In this document: positions 15,914-24,397 of the stretch, one piece after another | Numbering within the stretch: the stretch's first letter is position 1 | How the letters are laid out: each line of letters starts with the position of its first letter | Assembly (NCBI RefSeq): GCF_014207745.1 | Contig: NZ_JACHJB010000002.1 | Location: forward strand, 62,001 to 126,000 | Direction: 5' to 3' | Source: Nonomuraea muscovyensis | Lineage (GTDB): Bacteria; Actinomycetota; Actinomycetes; Streptosporangiales; Streptosporangiaceae | Length of the DNA: 64,000 bases | Program-made: the position numbers and the translations under genes | The notes under the pieces: generated by a model | Databases searched by the model: none | What the model was told of the DNA's origin: nothing | Seen by the model: only the letters and a program-made list of their open reading frames with translations

Positions 15914-17028
15914 CGCTCGTCGTGGACGACGTCGCGGTGGATGCGCGATAGGGGCACGCCGTCGATCTGCAGCCGCCGCACCGTCTCGTGCACCATGGCG
16001 GACGGCCCGCACACGTACACCTCGTGCTCGGCCCAGGAGTGGAAGCGCTGCGTGACCTCCGGCAGGCGGCCGCGCATCCCGTCGTAGGCGGGCTCGTGCG
16101 ACACCACCGGCACCACCCGCAGCCACGGGAACGACGCGGCCATCCGGAACAGGTCGGGCAGGTCGTACAGCTCGGCCGAGGTGCGCGCCCCGTACAGCAG
16201 GTGGACGTGGGAGCGCCGGCCCGAGGCGATGATCTGCTCGATGACGGCCTTCAGCGGCGCCAGGCCGGTGCCGCCCGCCACGCACAGCACGTCGCGGGAG
16301 GCGTCGTCCGGCGGGGCCAGGGTGCCCATCGGCGGGCCGATCATGATCGTGTCACCGATGCGGGTGTCGCGGGTCAGCGCGGTCGAGACCCACCCGCCCG
16401 GGACGGAGCGCACGTGCAGGCGGATCGTGTTGTCGGGGCGCGGCGCGTTGGCGATGGAGAAGGTCCGCCACACGCGGGGCCAGCGCGCCGTCTGCACGGT
16501 CACGTACTGGCCTGCCGTGTACGGCAGGCGCTGCGTCGGCCGGAGCGTGATGACGGCGATGTCCTGGGCGCGTCGTTCGTGGTCGATGACGTCGGCGAGC
16601 CACCACGCGGGCATGACCTCGGCGGCCGAGCCGGCGGCCTCGATCATCGTGTCGGCGGCGGTCCGGTAGGCCGAGACCCAGGCGGCCTCGATCTCCTCGT
16701 CCCAGACGTCGGCGGCGAACTTGCGGACGGTGGCCAGCAGCGCGGCGCCGATCGCGTCGTAGTGGTCGGCGGTGACGCCGTACTTGCGGTGGTCGCGGCC
16801 GAGCTGGCCCAGGAAGGCCGCCAGGCTGTCGGGGCTGTCCAGGCTCCAGACGATACGGGTCAGGGCGCGGAACAGCCGGTCGCGCTGCCCGTCCATGGCC
16901 GGCGGGAACATGCCGCGCAGATGCGGGTTCGCGGCGAACAACCGGCCGTAGAAATAGGCGGCCGCCTTGTCGGCCACGGGTTCGATGACGGAGAAACTCT
17001 CTTTTACCAGGCGCGGATTCAACGGCAT
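15910..17028 (-). CDS. Flavohaemoglobin-like globin-reductase (nitric oxide dioxygenase type)
   Basis: 372 residues: an N-terminal globin (about 1-135, with proximal-His region VTADHYDAIG), then an FAD domain (RTFSIANAP) and an NAD(P) domain (CVAGGTGLAP, YVCGPSAMV). Flavohaemoglobins oxidise nitric oxide to nitrate. The FAD motif is RTFSIAN in place of the usual RQYSLS, a common variant among actinomycete members. ATG at 17028 gives the typical LNPRLVKESF start. It is transcribed alone; a 263-bp upstream gap may hold a regulator site but none was identified with confidence. Confidence 0.9.
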   Translation of the reverse strand: MPLNPRLVKESFSVIEPVADKAAAYFYGRLFAANPHLRGMFPPAMDGQRDRLFRALTRIVWSLDSPDSLAAFLGQLGRDHRKYGVTADHYDAIGAALLATVRKFAADVWDEEIEAAWVSAYRTAADTMIEAAGSAAEVMPAWWLADVIDHERRAQDIAVITLRPTQRLPYTAGQYVTVQTARWPRVWRTFSIANAPRPDNTIRLHVRSVPGGWVSTALTRDTRIGDTIMIGPPMGTLAPPDDASRDVLCVAGGTGLAPLKAVIEQIIASGRRSHVHLLYGARTSAELYDLPDLFRMAASFPWLRVVPVVSHEPAYDGMRGRLPEVTQRFHSWAEHEVYVCGPSAMVHETVRRLQIDGVPLSRIHRDVVHDER

Positions 17029-17261
17029 TGCCTCATCAACCTCACCCTGTTGACCGGAATGGTATTCCGGTCGCGTAGTTCCACCTCCCTGACGGCTCCG
17101 GGTCTTGAGCGGACGGCGGGCCCCGGCACATCCGAACGCTCGAAATCGAGTCTTACACCGCTACCTGGGCGTCACAACCGATTCACCCCACTAGGGGGCT
17201 TACCCGAACTATGCGTGACAGTAATGTTATGCGCCGCTACGGCGGGTGCTGATTTATGGTC

Positions 17262-17281
17262 CTAAAAGATGAATGAATCTT
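17262..17281 (-). terminator. AT-rich stem-loop with T-run after the GNAT gene
   Basis: On the minus strand AAGAT and ATCTT pair around a 6-nt loop and are followed by further T residues, 10 nt downstream of the GNAT stop. It is a short intrinsic-terminator-like structure. It also lies about 240 bp upstream of the flavohaemoglobin start. Confidence 0.4.
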
Positions 17282-17291
17282 CTATTCGCGT

Positions 17292-18119
17292 TTATGGGGT
17301 GAAGAGGTACGGGGTCGTGGTGCTCAACGGCGCGAATCCGAGCCGGAGCAGGATCGGGCGGCTCTGCTCCGAGGCGTCCACGTGGAGGTAGCGGTAGCCG
17401 CGCTCGGCGGCGAGCCGCGCGCGGAAGCCGACCAGGGCGCGGTAGAGGCCCCGCCCCCGGTGGCCCGGCACCGTGCCGCCGCCCCACAGGCCCGCGAAGT
17501 CGGTGCCCGGCGGCAGCTCCATCCGCGCCGCGCTGACCGGGCGCCCGCCCGCCAGCGCCACCACGGCCGCCACGGTGCCCGGCTCCTGGGCCAGCAGCGC
17601 GAGCAACCGGTGCCGGATCGCGTCGCGGCCCGTGCCGAACGCCTGCTCGTGCACCTCCGCCATCAGCTCCACCCCGGCCGCGTCGGTCACCGGCACCAGC
17701 CGCACACCACCGGGCAGACACCCCTCGCCCGCCGAGCCCTCCGCGGGTGCGGCCGCCCGGTCGGTGGCCCGCACGACCGCCGCCGTCTCTGCCACCATGA
17801 GCGTCTCGGCGGGCTCCGGCGTGAAACCGGCCGCGATCAGCCGCCGCCCGAGGTCGCGCGGCCGGTCGTGGGCGTACAGCTTCCACTCGAACGCCAGCCC
17901 CAGCGCCGCGTAGTGCCGCACCTGCCGAGCGATGGCCGCCTCCACCTCTCCCGCGCCCGTCTCCGGCAAATCTGACCACAGCACGCCGTTCCAGCCGGTG
18001 GCCGGTGCCGTCTGCCGTACCACCGCGCCGGCCCGCTCCACCCGAACCCCGGGCGCGTCGGGACGGACGTCGCGTCGCATCTGCCGGTCGTACGCCGCCA
18101 GCACCTCGTCGTGTTCCAC
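17292..18119 (-). CDS. GNAT family N-acetyltransferase
   Basis: 275 residues with two halves; the C-terminal half (about 155-275) has the acetyl-CoA motif GHRGRGLYRALV and ends with a YRYLHVDAS.QSRPILLRLGF segment, a standard GNAT fold. The N-terminal half looks like a degenerate copy. The acceptor is not predictable. GTG at 18119 is chosen; the frame continues open upstream without a plausible protein. The start has only a weak G-rich site. Confidence 0.82.
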   Translation of the reverse strand: MEHDEVLAAYDRQMRRDVRPDAPGVRVERAGAVVRQTAPATGWNGVLWSDLPETGAGEVEAAIARQVRHYAALGLAFEWKLYAHDRPRDLGRRLIAAGFTPEPAETLMVAETAAVVRATDRAAAPAEGSAGEGCLPGGVRLVPVTDAAGVELMAEVHEQAFGTGRDAIRHRLLALLAQEPGTVAAVVALAGGRPVSAARMELPPGTDFAGLWGGGTVPGHRGRGLYRALVGFRARLAAERGYRYLHVDASEQSRPILLRLGFAPLSTTTPYLFTP

Positions 18120-18308
18120 CCCGCCAGCCCAGCACCGCCCCGCCCGGCCGGGCAACCGGTTTTCCCGGGGCGTCCCGGCGCGCGGGTGACGGCAGGGGAT
18201 CCTCCGGAGGGGTGCCACGAGCCGAAAGGTGTGCGCCATGATGGGGGCCAGTGGCCGCCGCCCCGCCTCGCGGGCGGCGCGCGACGCCCGCACGCCTGTG
18301 GAGGCCGC

Positions 18309-18995
18309 ATGTCCCGACCGCTGATCGGCATCACCGCCTACTTCGAGGCCGCCCGCTGGAGCGACTGGGTGCGCGAGGCGGTGCTGTCCCCTCCCGCCTA
18401 CGCCAAGGCGGTCGGCAAGGCCGGTGGCGCGCCCGTGGTGCTGCCGCCGCTCGACCCGCACGCCGCCGCCGACTACGTGCGCGGCCTGCGGGGCCTGGTG
18501 CTGGCCGGCGGCGTCGAGGTGGGCGCCGCCGCCTACGGCGGCGAGCAGGACGAGCGGGTGCCCGCCGCGCAGGACCACCGCGACAGCTTCGAGCTGGCCC
18601 TGGCCCGCGCGGCCGTCGAGGCCGGCGTGCCGATCCTGGCCATCGCCCGCGGCATGCACGTGCTCAACGTCGCCCAGGGCGGCACGCTCATCCCGTGGCT
18701 GCCCGGCTCGCTCGGCCACGAGCGGCACGGCAAGCCCGGAACCGAGCACGTCATCCAGGTCAGCGTGTCGAGCAAGCTGGGCAAGGCCGTGGGCGACCGG
18801 GTCGAGGTGGTCGCGCCGCACGTCCAGTCGGTGCGGCGGCTGGGCGGCGGGCTGCTCGCCGTCGCCTGGGCCGACGACCAGATCGTCGAGGGCGTCGAGC
18901 TGCAGGGGCACCGGTTCGCGGTGGGCGTGCAGTGGCACCCCGAACGCGGCACCGGCGCCGCCCTCTTCGACGCCCTCGTCGAAGCCGCCCGCTGA
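18309..18995 (+). CDS. Peptidase C26/PuuD-like class I amidotransferase homologue lacking the nucleophile
   Basis: 228 residues matching gamma-glutamyl-GABA hydrolase-like proteins (PLIGITAYFE start, LVLAGGVEVG, LNVAQGGTLIPWL, VGVQWHPERG). In active enzymes the nucleophile lies in a GICRG-type elbow; here the segment is AIARG, so Ala113 replaces Cys. The C-terminal His/Glu in WHPE are kept. It is probably catalytically dead or has a new role. ATG at 18309 is clear. It is followed 33 nt later by an esterase gene and may be co-transcribed with it. Confidence 0.82.
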   Translation: MSRPLIGITAYFEAARWSDWVREAVLSPPAYAKAVGKAGGAPVVLPPLDPHAAADYVRGLRGLVLAGGVEVGAAAYGGEQDERVPAAQDHRDSFELALARAAVEAGVPILAIARGMHVLNVAQGGTLIPWLPGSLGHERHGKPGTEHVIQVSVSSKLGKAVGDRVEVVAPHVQSVRRLGGGLLAVAWADDQIVEGVELQGHRFAVGVQWHPERGTGAALFDALVEAAR

Positions 18996-19028
18996 CCCTC
19001 CCACCGCCCCCACCGCTAGGCTCCAGCC

Positions 19029-19973
19029 ATGCCGCTGCATCCCCAGGCGCGCGACCACGTCGCCCGCTACCCCTCGGACCTCGGCATCGACCCGGCCACG
19101 CTCGACCTGGAGCGCATCCGCGAGATGCGGGTCACCGACGGGCTGGCCGTCCACCGGGGCCCGCTCGTCCGCCTGCCGTCCGTCCGCGACGAGAACGCCG
19201 AGGGCGTGCCGATCCGCGTCTACCGCGCCGACCGGGGTGACGGGCCGCTGCCGGTCCTGGTCTACTTCCACGGCGGCGGCTGGGTGTTCGGCAGCGTCCG
19301 GCGCAGCGACGCCGTCGGCCGTGACCTGGCCGTCCGCACCGGCGCCGTCGTGGTGTCCGTCGGCTACCGGCTGGCGCCCGAGCATCCCTTCCCGGCCGCG
19401 GCCGACGACGCCTGGACCGTCGTCCGCGACGTGTTCGCCCGGCCCGCGTTCTACCAGTGCGACGGCTCGGTCGCGGTGATCGGCGACAGCGCCGGCGGCA
19501 ACCTGGCGGCCGTGGCCGCCTGGCGGGCCCGCGACGCCGGCCTCGCCCTGGCCCACCAGGCACTCGTCTACCCGGTGCTCGACGTGGCGATGGACACCCC
19601 CAGCTACGCCGAGTTCGCCACCGGGTTCGGGCTCGACGCCAGGGAGATGGCGTGGTTCGCCGCGCAGTACGCGCCGCACGCCGACCCCGCCGACCCGCGC
19701 CTGTCGCCCCTGCGCCTGCCGTCCGTCGAGGGGCTGCCGCCCGCCACCATCGTGACCGCCGGCTGCGACGTGCTGCGCGACGAGGGCGAGCGGTACGGGG
19801 CGCGCCTGGCGGCGGCGGGGGTGCCGGTCGAGGTGCGCAGGTTCGACGGCGCGGTCCACAGCTTCTTCGGCCTGCCCGGCCTGTTCGACCAGGCCGGGCA
19901 GGCCCGCGCTTTCCTGGCCCGCCGGTTGCGGGCCGACCTGGGGCTCGACGCCTCTGACCGGGAGGCGTCGTGA
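19029..19973 (+). CDS. Alpha/beta hydrolase, HSL/acetyl-esterase family
   Basis: 314 residues of the hormone-sensitive-lipase family. HGGGW forms the oxyanion hole (about 80), GDSAGG carries the nucleophile Ser, Asp lies in TAGCDVLRDEG and His in GAVHSFFGLPG. The enzyme should hydrolyse short-chain acyl esters in the cytoplasm. It may form an operon with the amidotransferase-like gene 33 nt upstream. Confidence 0.92.
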   Translation: MPLHPQARDHVARYPSDLGIDPATLDLERIREMRVTDGLAVHRGPLVRLPSVRDENAEGVPIRVYRADRGDGPLPVLVYFHGGGWVFGSVRRSDAVGRDLAVRTGAVVVSVGYRLAPEHPFPAAADDAWTVVRDVFARPAFYQCDGSVAVIGDSAGGNLAAVAAWRARDAGLALAHQALVYPVLDVAMDTPSYAEFATGFGLDAREMAWFAAQYAPHADPADPRLSPLRLPSVEGLPPATIVTAGCDVLRDEGERYGARLAAAGVPVEVRRFDGAVHSFFGLPGLFDQAGQARAFLARRLRADLGLDASDREAS

Positions 19974-20341
19974 CGATCAGGTGATAGCCCCGCCACCGGG
20001 GGTAGGCGCAGGTCCATGGCAGAAAAGGATGTCGCGGACCCGTCGCCGCACCGGTGCGAGCAGCTGACGGGCCCGGCCGGCGAGGCCGAGAACGCCGCCC
20101 CGCCGCCCAGGCCCCGGCCCGCCCCGGGCCCCGGCGCCACGGCATCGCCGTCGCCAGGGAGGGCCTGCTGCCCGGGTCCGTCAGTGGCGATCACGGACCG
20201 GACGCGGCACGTGATCCACAGGTTCCGGGCAGGCGGGGGTGAAGGGCGCCGACCACGGGGCCCCGGGCACCCGGCAGGCGGGGGAGTTGAGACCTAGCTC
20301 GTCCACCCCGGGTGCGCCCTTCATCTCATCAGATACCTCCG
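19974..20341. other. Gap before the TnpB element, no convincing gene
   Basis: A 93-codon Pro/Ala/Gly-rich frame from an ATG at 20016 is present but lacks a ribosome site, a recognisable domain and normal codon periodicity. Nothing else is recognised. Confidence 0.5.
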
Positions 20342-20347
20342 AGGAGA

Positions 20348-20367
20348 CCCCCGCCTTCAGGCGGGGG
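20348..20367. repeat. Left-end hairpin of the IS element
   Basis: Perfect 8-bp stem CCCCCGCC/GGCGGGGG with TTCA loop, 115 nt upstream of the tnpB start. It is the likely recognition structure for a TnpA-type transposase. Confidence 0.75.
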
Positions 20368-20482
20368 GAGGAATCGGACCCCTGCGGAGCAGGACAGGGG
20401 TAGCCGATTCGCCGTCAGGCGAACCGGCGTCTCGAACACACACACGATCCTTAGCTGATTCATGTGAGGCATAGCGCAGATC

Positions 20483-21577
20483 GTGAAGCGGGCCTACAAG
20501 TACCGCTTCTACCCGACCTCTGAGCAAGCTTCCGAGCTTGCCCGGACGTTCGGCTGCGTCCGCTTCGTGTACAACAAGGCGCTGGAGGAACGCACCCGCG
20601 CCTACACCCTGGAAGGCAAGCGCGTCTCCTACGTGGAGTCGTCGGCGATGCTCACGGCGTGGAAGCGCAGCGGCGAGTTCGACTTCCTGTCCGAGGTGTC
20701 GTCCGTGCCGCTCCAGCAGGCGCTGCGGCATCTTCAAGCCGGGTTCGCCAACTTCTTCGCCAAGCGGGCCAAGTACCCGACGTTCAAGAGCAAGAAGAAG
20801 TCCAAGGCGAGCGCGGAGTACACCCGATCGGCGTTCCGCTGGCGGGACGGCCGGTTGACGCTGGCGAAGATGGACACGCCGCTGGACATCGTGTGGTCGC
20901 GCCCGCTGCCGGAGGGTGCGGAGCCGTCCACGGTGACCGTGAGCCGGGACGCGGCCGGGCGCTGGTTCGTGTCCCTCCTGGTCGAGGAGAAGATCAGCCC
21001 GCTCGCTCCGGTAGAGCAGTCGGTGGGCGTGGACGCGGGCATCACCGCGCTGGCCACGCTCTCCACCGGGGAGAAGATCGTCAACCCTGGCCACGAGCGC
21101 CGCGACCGGCGCAAGCTGGCCAAGGCCCAGGGGGCGCTCGCCCGCAAGGAGAAGGGGTCGAACAACCGGGCCAAGGCCCGGCTGCGGGTGGCCAAGGTGT
21201 ACGCCCGGATCACCGACCGCAGAAGGGACCACCTGCACAAGGTCACCACACGGCTTGTCCGCGAGAACCAAGTGATCGCCGTGGAAGACCTGACCGTCCG
21301 CAACATGGTCAAGAACCACTCCCTGGCCCGCGCCATCTCCGACGCGTCGTGGGGGGAACTGCGCTCCATGCTGGAGTACAAAGCCCAGTGGTACGGCCGC
21401 ACGCTGGTGGCGGTGGACCGCTGGTTCCCCTCCAGCAAGCTGTGCTCGGCGTGCGGCGCGCTGCGGGAGAAGATGCCGTTGAATGTCCGGGAGTGGGAGT
21501 GCCCTTGTGGCGCGGTCCACGACCGGGATGTGAACGCGGCCGAGAACGTGCTCGCCGCAGGGCTTGCGGAGAGCTGA
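20483..21577 (+). CDS. tnpB: TnpB RNA-guided endonuclease
   Basis: 364 residues. TnpB proteins cut DNA guided by an RNA made from the element's right end. The RuvC residues appear intact: Asp184 (VGVDAGI), Glu268 (IAVEDL) and Asp349 (DRDVNAA). A zinc finger has Cys321, Cys324, Cys340 and Cys342. The GTG start at 20483 matches the usual MKRAYKYRFYP beginning. The protein stops soon after NAAENVLAAGLAES, while another frame continues with a KQE.....VGIP tail like other TnpBs, so a late frameshift may have shortened the non-essential tail. Confidence 0.95.
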   Translation: MKRAYKYRFYPTSEQASELARTFGCVRFVYNKALEERTRAYTLEGKRVSYVESSAMLTAWKRSGEFDFLSEVSSVPLQQALRHLQAGFANFFAKRAKYPTFKSKKKSKASAEYTRSAFRWRDGRLTLAKMDTPLDIVWSRPLPEGAEPSTVTVSRDAAGRWFVSLLVEEKISPLAPVEQSVGVDAGITALATLSTGEKIVNPGHERRDRRKLAKAQGALARKEKGSNNRAKARLRVAKVYARITDRRRDHLHKVTTRLVRENQVIAVEDLTVRNMVKNHSLARAISDASWGELRSMLEYKAQWYGRTLVAVDRWFPSSKLCSACGALREKMPLNVREWECPCGAVHDRDVNAAENVLAAGLAES

Positions 21578-21701
21578 AACGCCTGTGGAGCTGGTGTAAG
21601 ACCTCAACGAGAGTCCTCTCGTGCGGGCGACCGGCGGTGAAGCAGGAAGACCAACCGGCGACGGTTGGAATCCCCCTCGTTTACGAGGGGGAGGATGTCA
21701 A
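21540..21701 (+). ncRNA. Probable omega RNA (reRNA) scaffold at the tnpB 3' end
   Basis: In this family the guide RNA overlaps the tnpB 3' end and runs to the right end, the guide being the flanking DNA. Here the segment after the tnpB stop shows the expected structured, noncoding pattern and ends in the right-end hairpin plus TCAA. The 5' limit is approximate. The guide would start in the 3' part of the adjacent methyltransferase gene. Confidence 0.65.
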
Positions 21702-22306
21702 CTCTGAGCCGAGTCGTCCGGACGGGGGCGACGGGCGTGGAAGACGAACGCCGGAGGCACGTTGCGCCACACCGTACGGCTCGGCACCACCTCCTCGAAC
21801 CGCTCGGCCAGCAACGCGCGGAAGCGCCGCGCCGAGCCCAGCGGGATGGCGTGCACGTACGAGAACGTGGTGAACGCGCCGCCCGGGCTCATCGCCGAGC
21901 ACACCGCGTCGAGCAGGCGGCGCTGTGAGGCGGCCGGGAAGGCGGCCCACGGCAGCCCGCTGACCACCACGTCGGCCCGGCCGAGGCCGCGCTCGGTGAG
22001 CAGCCGCGTCAGGTCGGCGGCGTCGCCGTTGATCACGTCCACCAGGGGGAACCGCCGCGCGAGCAGGGCCGCCATGGGCTCGTTGAGCTCCACGGCCAGG
22101 TGGTTGCCGCGTCCGTCCAGCCGCCGCTGGATCTCCTCGGTGAACGGCCCGGTGCCCGGCCCCAGCTCGACCACGGTGGGCTCCCCGCGCTCCGGCACGG
22201 GCGCGCAGACCGATGCGGCAAGGCGGCGCGAGCTGGGCGCGAACGCCCCCACCGTCGCGGGAGCGCGCAGGAACTGGCCGAAGAACAACGCGGTGTCATG
22301 GGGCAT
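21698..22306 (-). CDS. Class I SAM-dependent methyltransferase (phospholipid N-methyltransferase-like)
   Basis: 202 residues. The start MPHDTALFFGQFLRAPATVGAF, the SAM motif VVELGPGTGPFTEEI (about 45-60) and VSGLPWAAFP resemble PmtA-like methyltransferases that act on phosphatidylethanolamine or similar lipids. The stop codon (21698-21700) is formed by the terminal TCAA of the TnpB element, so insertion may have trimmed the natural C-terminus. ATG at 22306 is preferred over an upstream frame that adds a Gly/Pro-rich extension. Confidence 0.85.
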   Translation of the reverse strand: MPHDTALFFGQFLRAPATVGAFAPSSRRLAASVCAPVPERGEPTVVELGPGTGPFTEEIQRRLDGRGNHLAVELNEPMAALLARRFPLVDVINGDAADLTRLLTERGLGRADVVVSGLPWAAFPAASQRRLLDAVCSAMSPGGAFTTFSYVHAIPLGSARRFRALLAERFEEVVPSRTVWRNVPPAFVFHARRPRPDDSAQS

Positions 22307-22435
22307 GCCGCCACCGTAGGGACCTCCCGGCGGGCGGGTGATCAGCCGACCGGCCAGGGGTCCGGCCACTTGGAGGAGGCCGGGTCATCCGCACGGAGGA
22401 TCGGGAAAGCCGCTTTGTCCGGATAACGTGCCGGT

Positions 22436-24397
22436 ATGCGTTGGCGAGGTATGCCGCTCGACGTCCTCCTGGCCGTCTCGGGGACCGGGCTGGATCTGCT
22501 GCTGTCGGGCAAGGCGGGCGGCGGGGCACACCTGCCCGAGTTCATGACGGTCCCGATGGCGTTGCTGGTGGGCGCGCCCCTCGCGTTCCTGCGGCGGTGG
22601 CCGCTCCCGGTGAGCCTCTACCTGGCGGTGATACTGGTCTTCGCCGACCTGGTGGAGTCGTTCACCTGCAACACGGCGCAGATGCTGCTGTGCGTGGCGG
22701 TCGGCGTCGTGGCGCACCAGTACGACCGGTGGGCCGTCGTCGTGGCCCTGCTGGCCGCGGTGCCGGCCACCGTCGTCAACCTGCTCGACCCCGGCGTCCT
22801 GATCACCGTCAACACCTGGACCTTCTCCGTGGTCGTGCCCCTCCTCCCGGTTCTCGTCGGCGTCTCCCTGCGCGGCCCCGCCGGGCGCCTGGACAACGAC
22901 GACCTCACCCCCGACCTGCTGCTGGCCGGCGCGGGCGTGGCGAGCGCCGTGCTGGGCACGTGGACCGACTGGGACAGCGGCTCCATGCCGGTCTGGGTGG
23001 TGGGGCTGTTCGCCGTCGCCGGCGGGCTGTCCCTCGGCGTGGCGCGCAGGCTGCCCGGCATGGTGATCGTGCTGCAGGGCGCGCTGCTGCTGGCCGCCGA
23101 CACCTACCTGCAGGAAGCGGTCAACACCTGCCTGATCCTCACCATGATCGCTCTTGCGGTGTTCGCCCTGCGGGTCAGCTCCTGGGTGTGGACCGTGATC
23201 GCGTACCTGGTGGGCTGCCTGCTGGCCGGCGCCGCCGTCGTCGTGCCCGGGACCGACATCACGCCGTTCCGGGTGGTCGTGCTGATGGCGCTGGTGATCA
23301 CGCCCATCGCGATCGGCCGCTACCTCGGCGTCCGCCAGGCCGCGGCCCGCGCCGAGCGGCTGCGCGCCCGCGAGTCGGCGCGGCTGGCGGTGGCGCAGGT
23401 CCGCGCCGACCAGCTCGCCGAACGCGAGCGGATCGCCCGCGACGTGCACGACATCGTGGCCCACCATGTGGGCGCCATGGTGCTGCGGGCGGGCGCCGCC
23501 CGTTACGCGGCCCCCGAGGGGCCTGTCGCCGACGCCCTCGGCGACATCCGCGACACCGGCCACCAGGTGCTGGAGGACCTGCGCGGCCTGCTCGACGTGC
23601 TGTGCGCCCCCGAGTACGCGCCCCCCTCCGCCGACGACCCGCCCGACCCCCACACCGGCCCGCCCGCCCCGTACCGCGCCCTGGAGGCCGAGCCCGCCGC
23701 CCACCTCGGCGGGGGCGGCGGGCTCGGCGCGTACCTCGGCCCGGACGGTGGACCCGCCACCCACCGCCCGCCGGGCGGCTCGTCCGTCGCGGTCGCGGCC
23801 CAGGACCGGCTCCCGGTTCCCGGTGGCGCGGGCTTCGCCCGCCGCACCGGCATGCTCGCCGACCCCGCCGACGTCGTGCGCGAGTCCGCCGAACGGGTGG
23901 CCGCCGCCGGGCTCGTCGTCGATCTCGTCCTCGACCCGGCCGCCGACCGGTCCCCGCTCGTCGCCCGCGCCTCCGCCGCCCGCATCATCCAGGAAGGCCT
24001 CACCAACGTGCTCAAACACGCCGGCCCCGGCACCGAGGTCCGCGTCGCCCTCGCCACCACGGGCAGGGGCCTGTCCATCGAGATCCACAACGGCCGCCCG
24101 CCCGGTCACGTGGAACGCCTGCCCTCCTCCGGCCGCGGCCTGGCGGGCATGCGTGAGCGGATCCGGGCGCTCGGCGGCACCCTCGCGGCCGGGCCGGACG
24201 GGGACGGCGGCTGGCGGCTGGCGGCCTTCCTGCCCACGGCCCGGAGCACCACACCCGGGAGCGCCATGGCCCTGAGCGCCCCCCGGAGCCATGCCCTGGA
24301 CCCGGGCGGCGGGGCCGAAGACGGGGCCGGGGAGTGGACCGAAGGCGGGGCCGGGAGCAGGGCGTCCGCGGGGGCCCGGCCCGGGGACGCCGGATGA
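22436..24397 (+). CDS. Two-component sensor histidine kinase (HisKA_3/NarL class)
   Basis: 653 residues: a membrane region with about eight to ten helices (20-295), a HisKA_3 domain with phospho-acceptor His338 in ARDVHDIVAHH, a Pro/Gly-rich linker (about 395-470) and an HATPase domain (ARIIQEGLTNVLKHA; GRGLAGMRERI). The long low-complexity linker between the dimerisation and ATPase parts is unusual. Its TGA overlaps the response regulator ATG (ATGA at 24394), so the pair is translationally coupled. The signal is unknown; no extracytoplasmic domain is seen. Confidence 0.92.
   Translation: MRWRGMPLDVLLAVSGTGLDLLLSGKAGGGAHLPEFMTVPMALLVGAPLAFLRRWPLPVSLYLAVILVFADLVESFTCNTAQMLLCVAVGVVAHQYDRWAVVVALLAAVPATVVNLLDPGVLITVNTWTFSVVVPLLPVLVGVSLRGPAGRLDNDDLTPDLLLAGAGVASAVLGTWTDWDSGSMPVWVVGLFAVAGGLSLGVARRLPGMVIVLQGALLLAADTYLQEAVNTCLILTMIALAVFALRVSSWVWTVIAYLVGCLLAGAAVVVPGTDITPFRVVVLMALVITPIAIGRYLGVRQAAARAERLRARESARLAVAQVRADQLAERERIARDVHDIVAHHVGAMVLRAGAARYAAPEGPVADALGDIRDTGHQVLEDLRGLLDVLCAPEYAPPSADDPPDPHTGPPAPYRALEAEPAAHLGGGGGLGAYLGPDGGPATHRPPGGSSVAVAAQDRLPVPGGAGFARRTGMLADPADVVRESAERVAAAGLVVDLVLDPAADRSPLVARASAARIIQEGLTNVLKHAGPGTEVRVALATTGRGLSIEIHNGRPPGHVERLPSSGRGLAGMRERIRALGGTLAAGPDGDGGWRLAAFLPTARSTTPGSAMALSAPRSHALDPGGGAEDGAGEWTEGGAGSRASAGARPGDAG

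Larger units (their letters stand above)
20342..21701 (+). mobile_element. TnpB-only IS200/IS605-type (IS1341-like) element
   Basis: The element has a left-end hairpin (CCCCCGCC, loop TTCA, GGCGGGGG at 20348-20367), a tnpB gene and a right-end hairpin (CCCCCTCG, loop TTTA, CGAGGGGG at 21672-21691) followed by GGATGTCAA. Subterminal hairpins rather than terminal inverted repeats are the mark of this family, which moves as single-stranded DNA. No tnpA is present, so movement would need a transposase from elsewhere. The right end is judged to be the TCAA at 21698-21701; the left boundary is approximate. Confidence 0.85.

Noticed and set aside
17266..17281. NsrR-type operator upstream of the flavohaemoglobin gene
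   Set aside because: The inverted repeat is short, 240 bp from the start and placed just after the neighbouring gene's stop with a T-run, so a terminator is the simpler reading.
20016..20297. A 93-codon gene upstream of the TnpB element
   Set aside because: Pro/Ala/Gly-rich, no ribosome site, no domain, and no clear coding periodicity.
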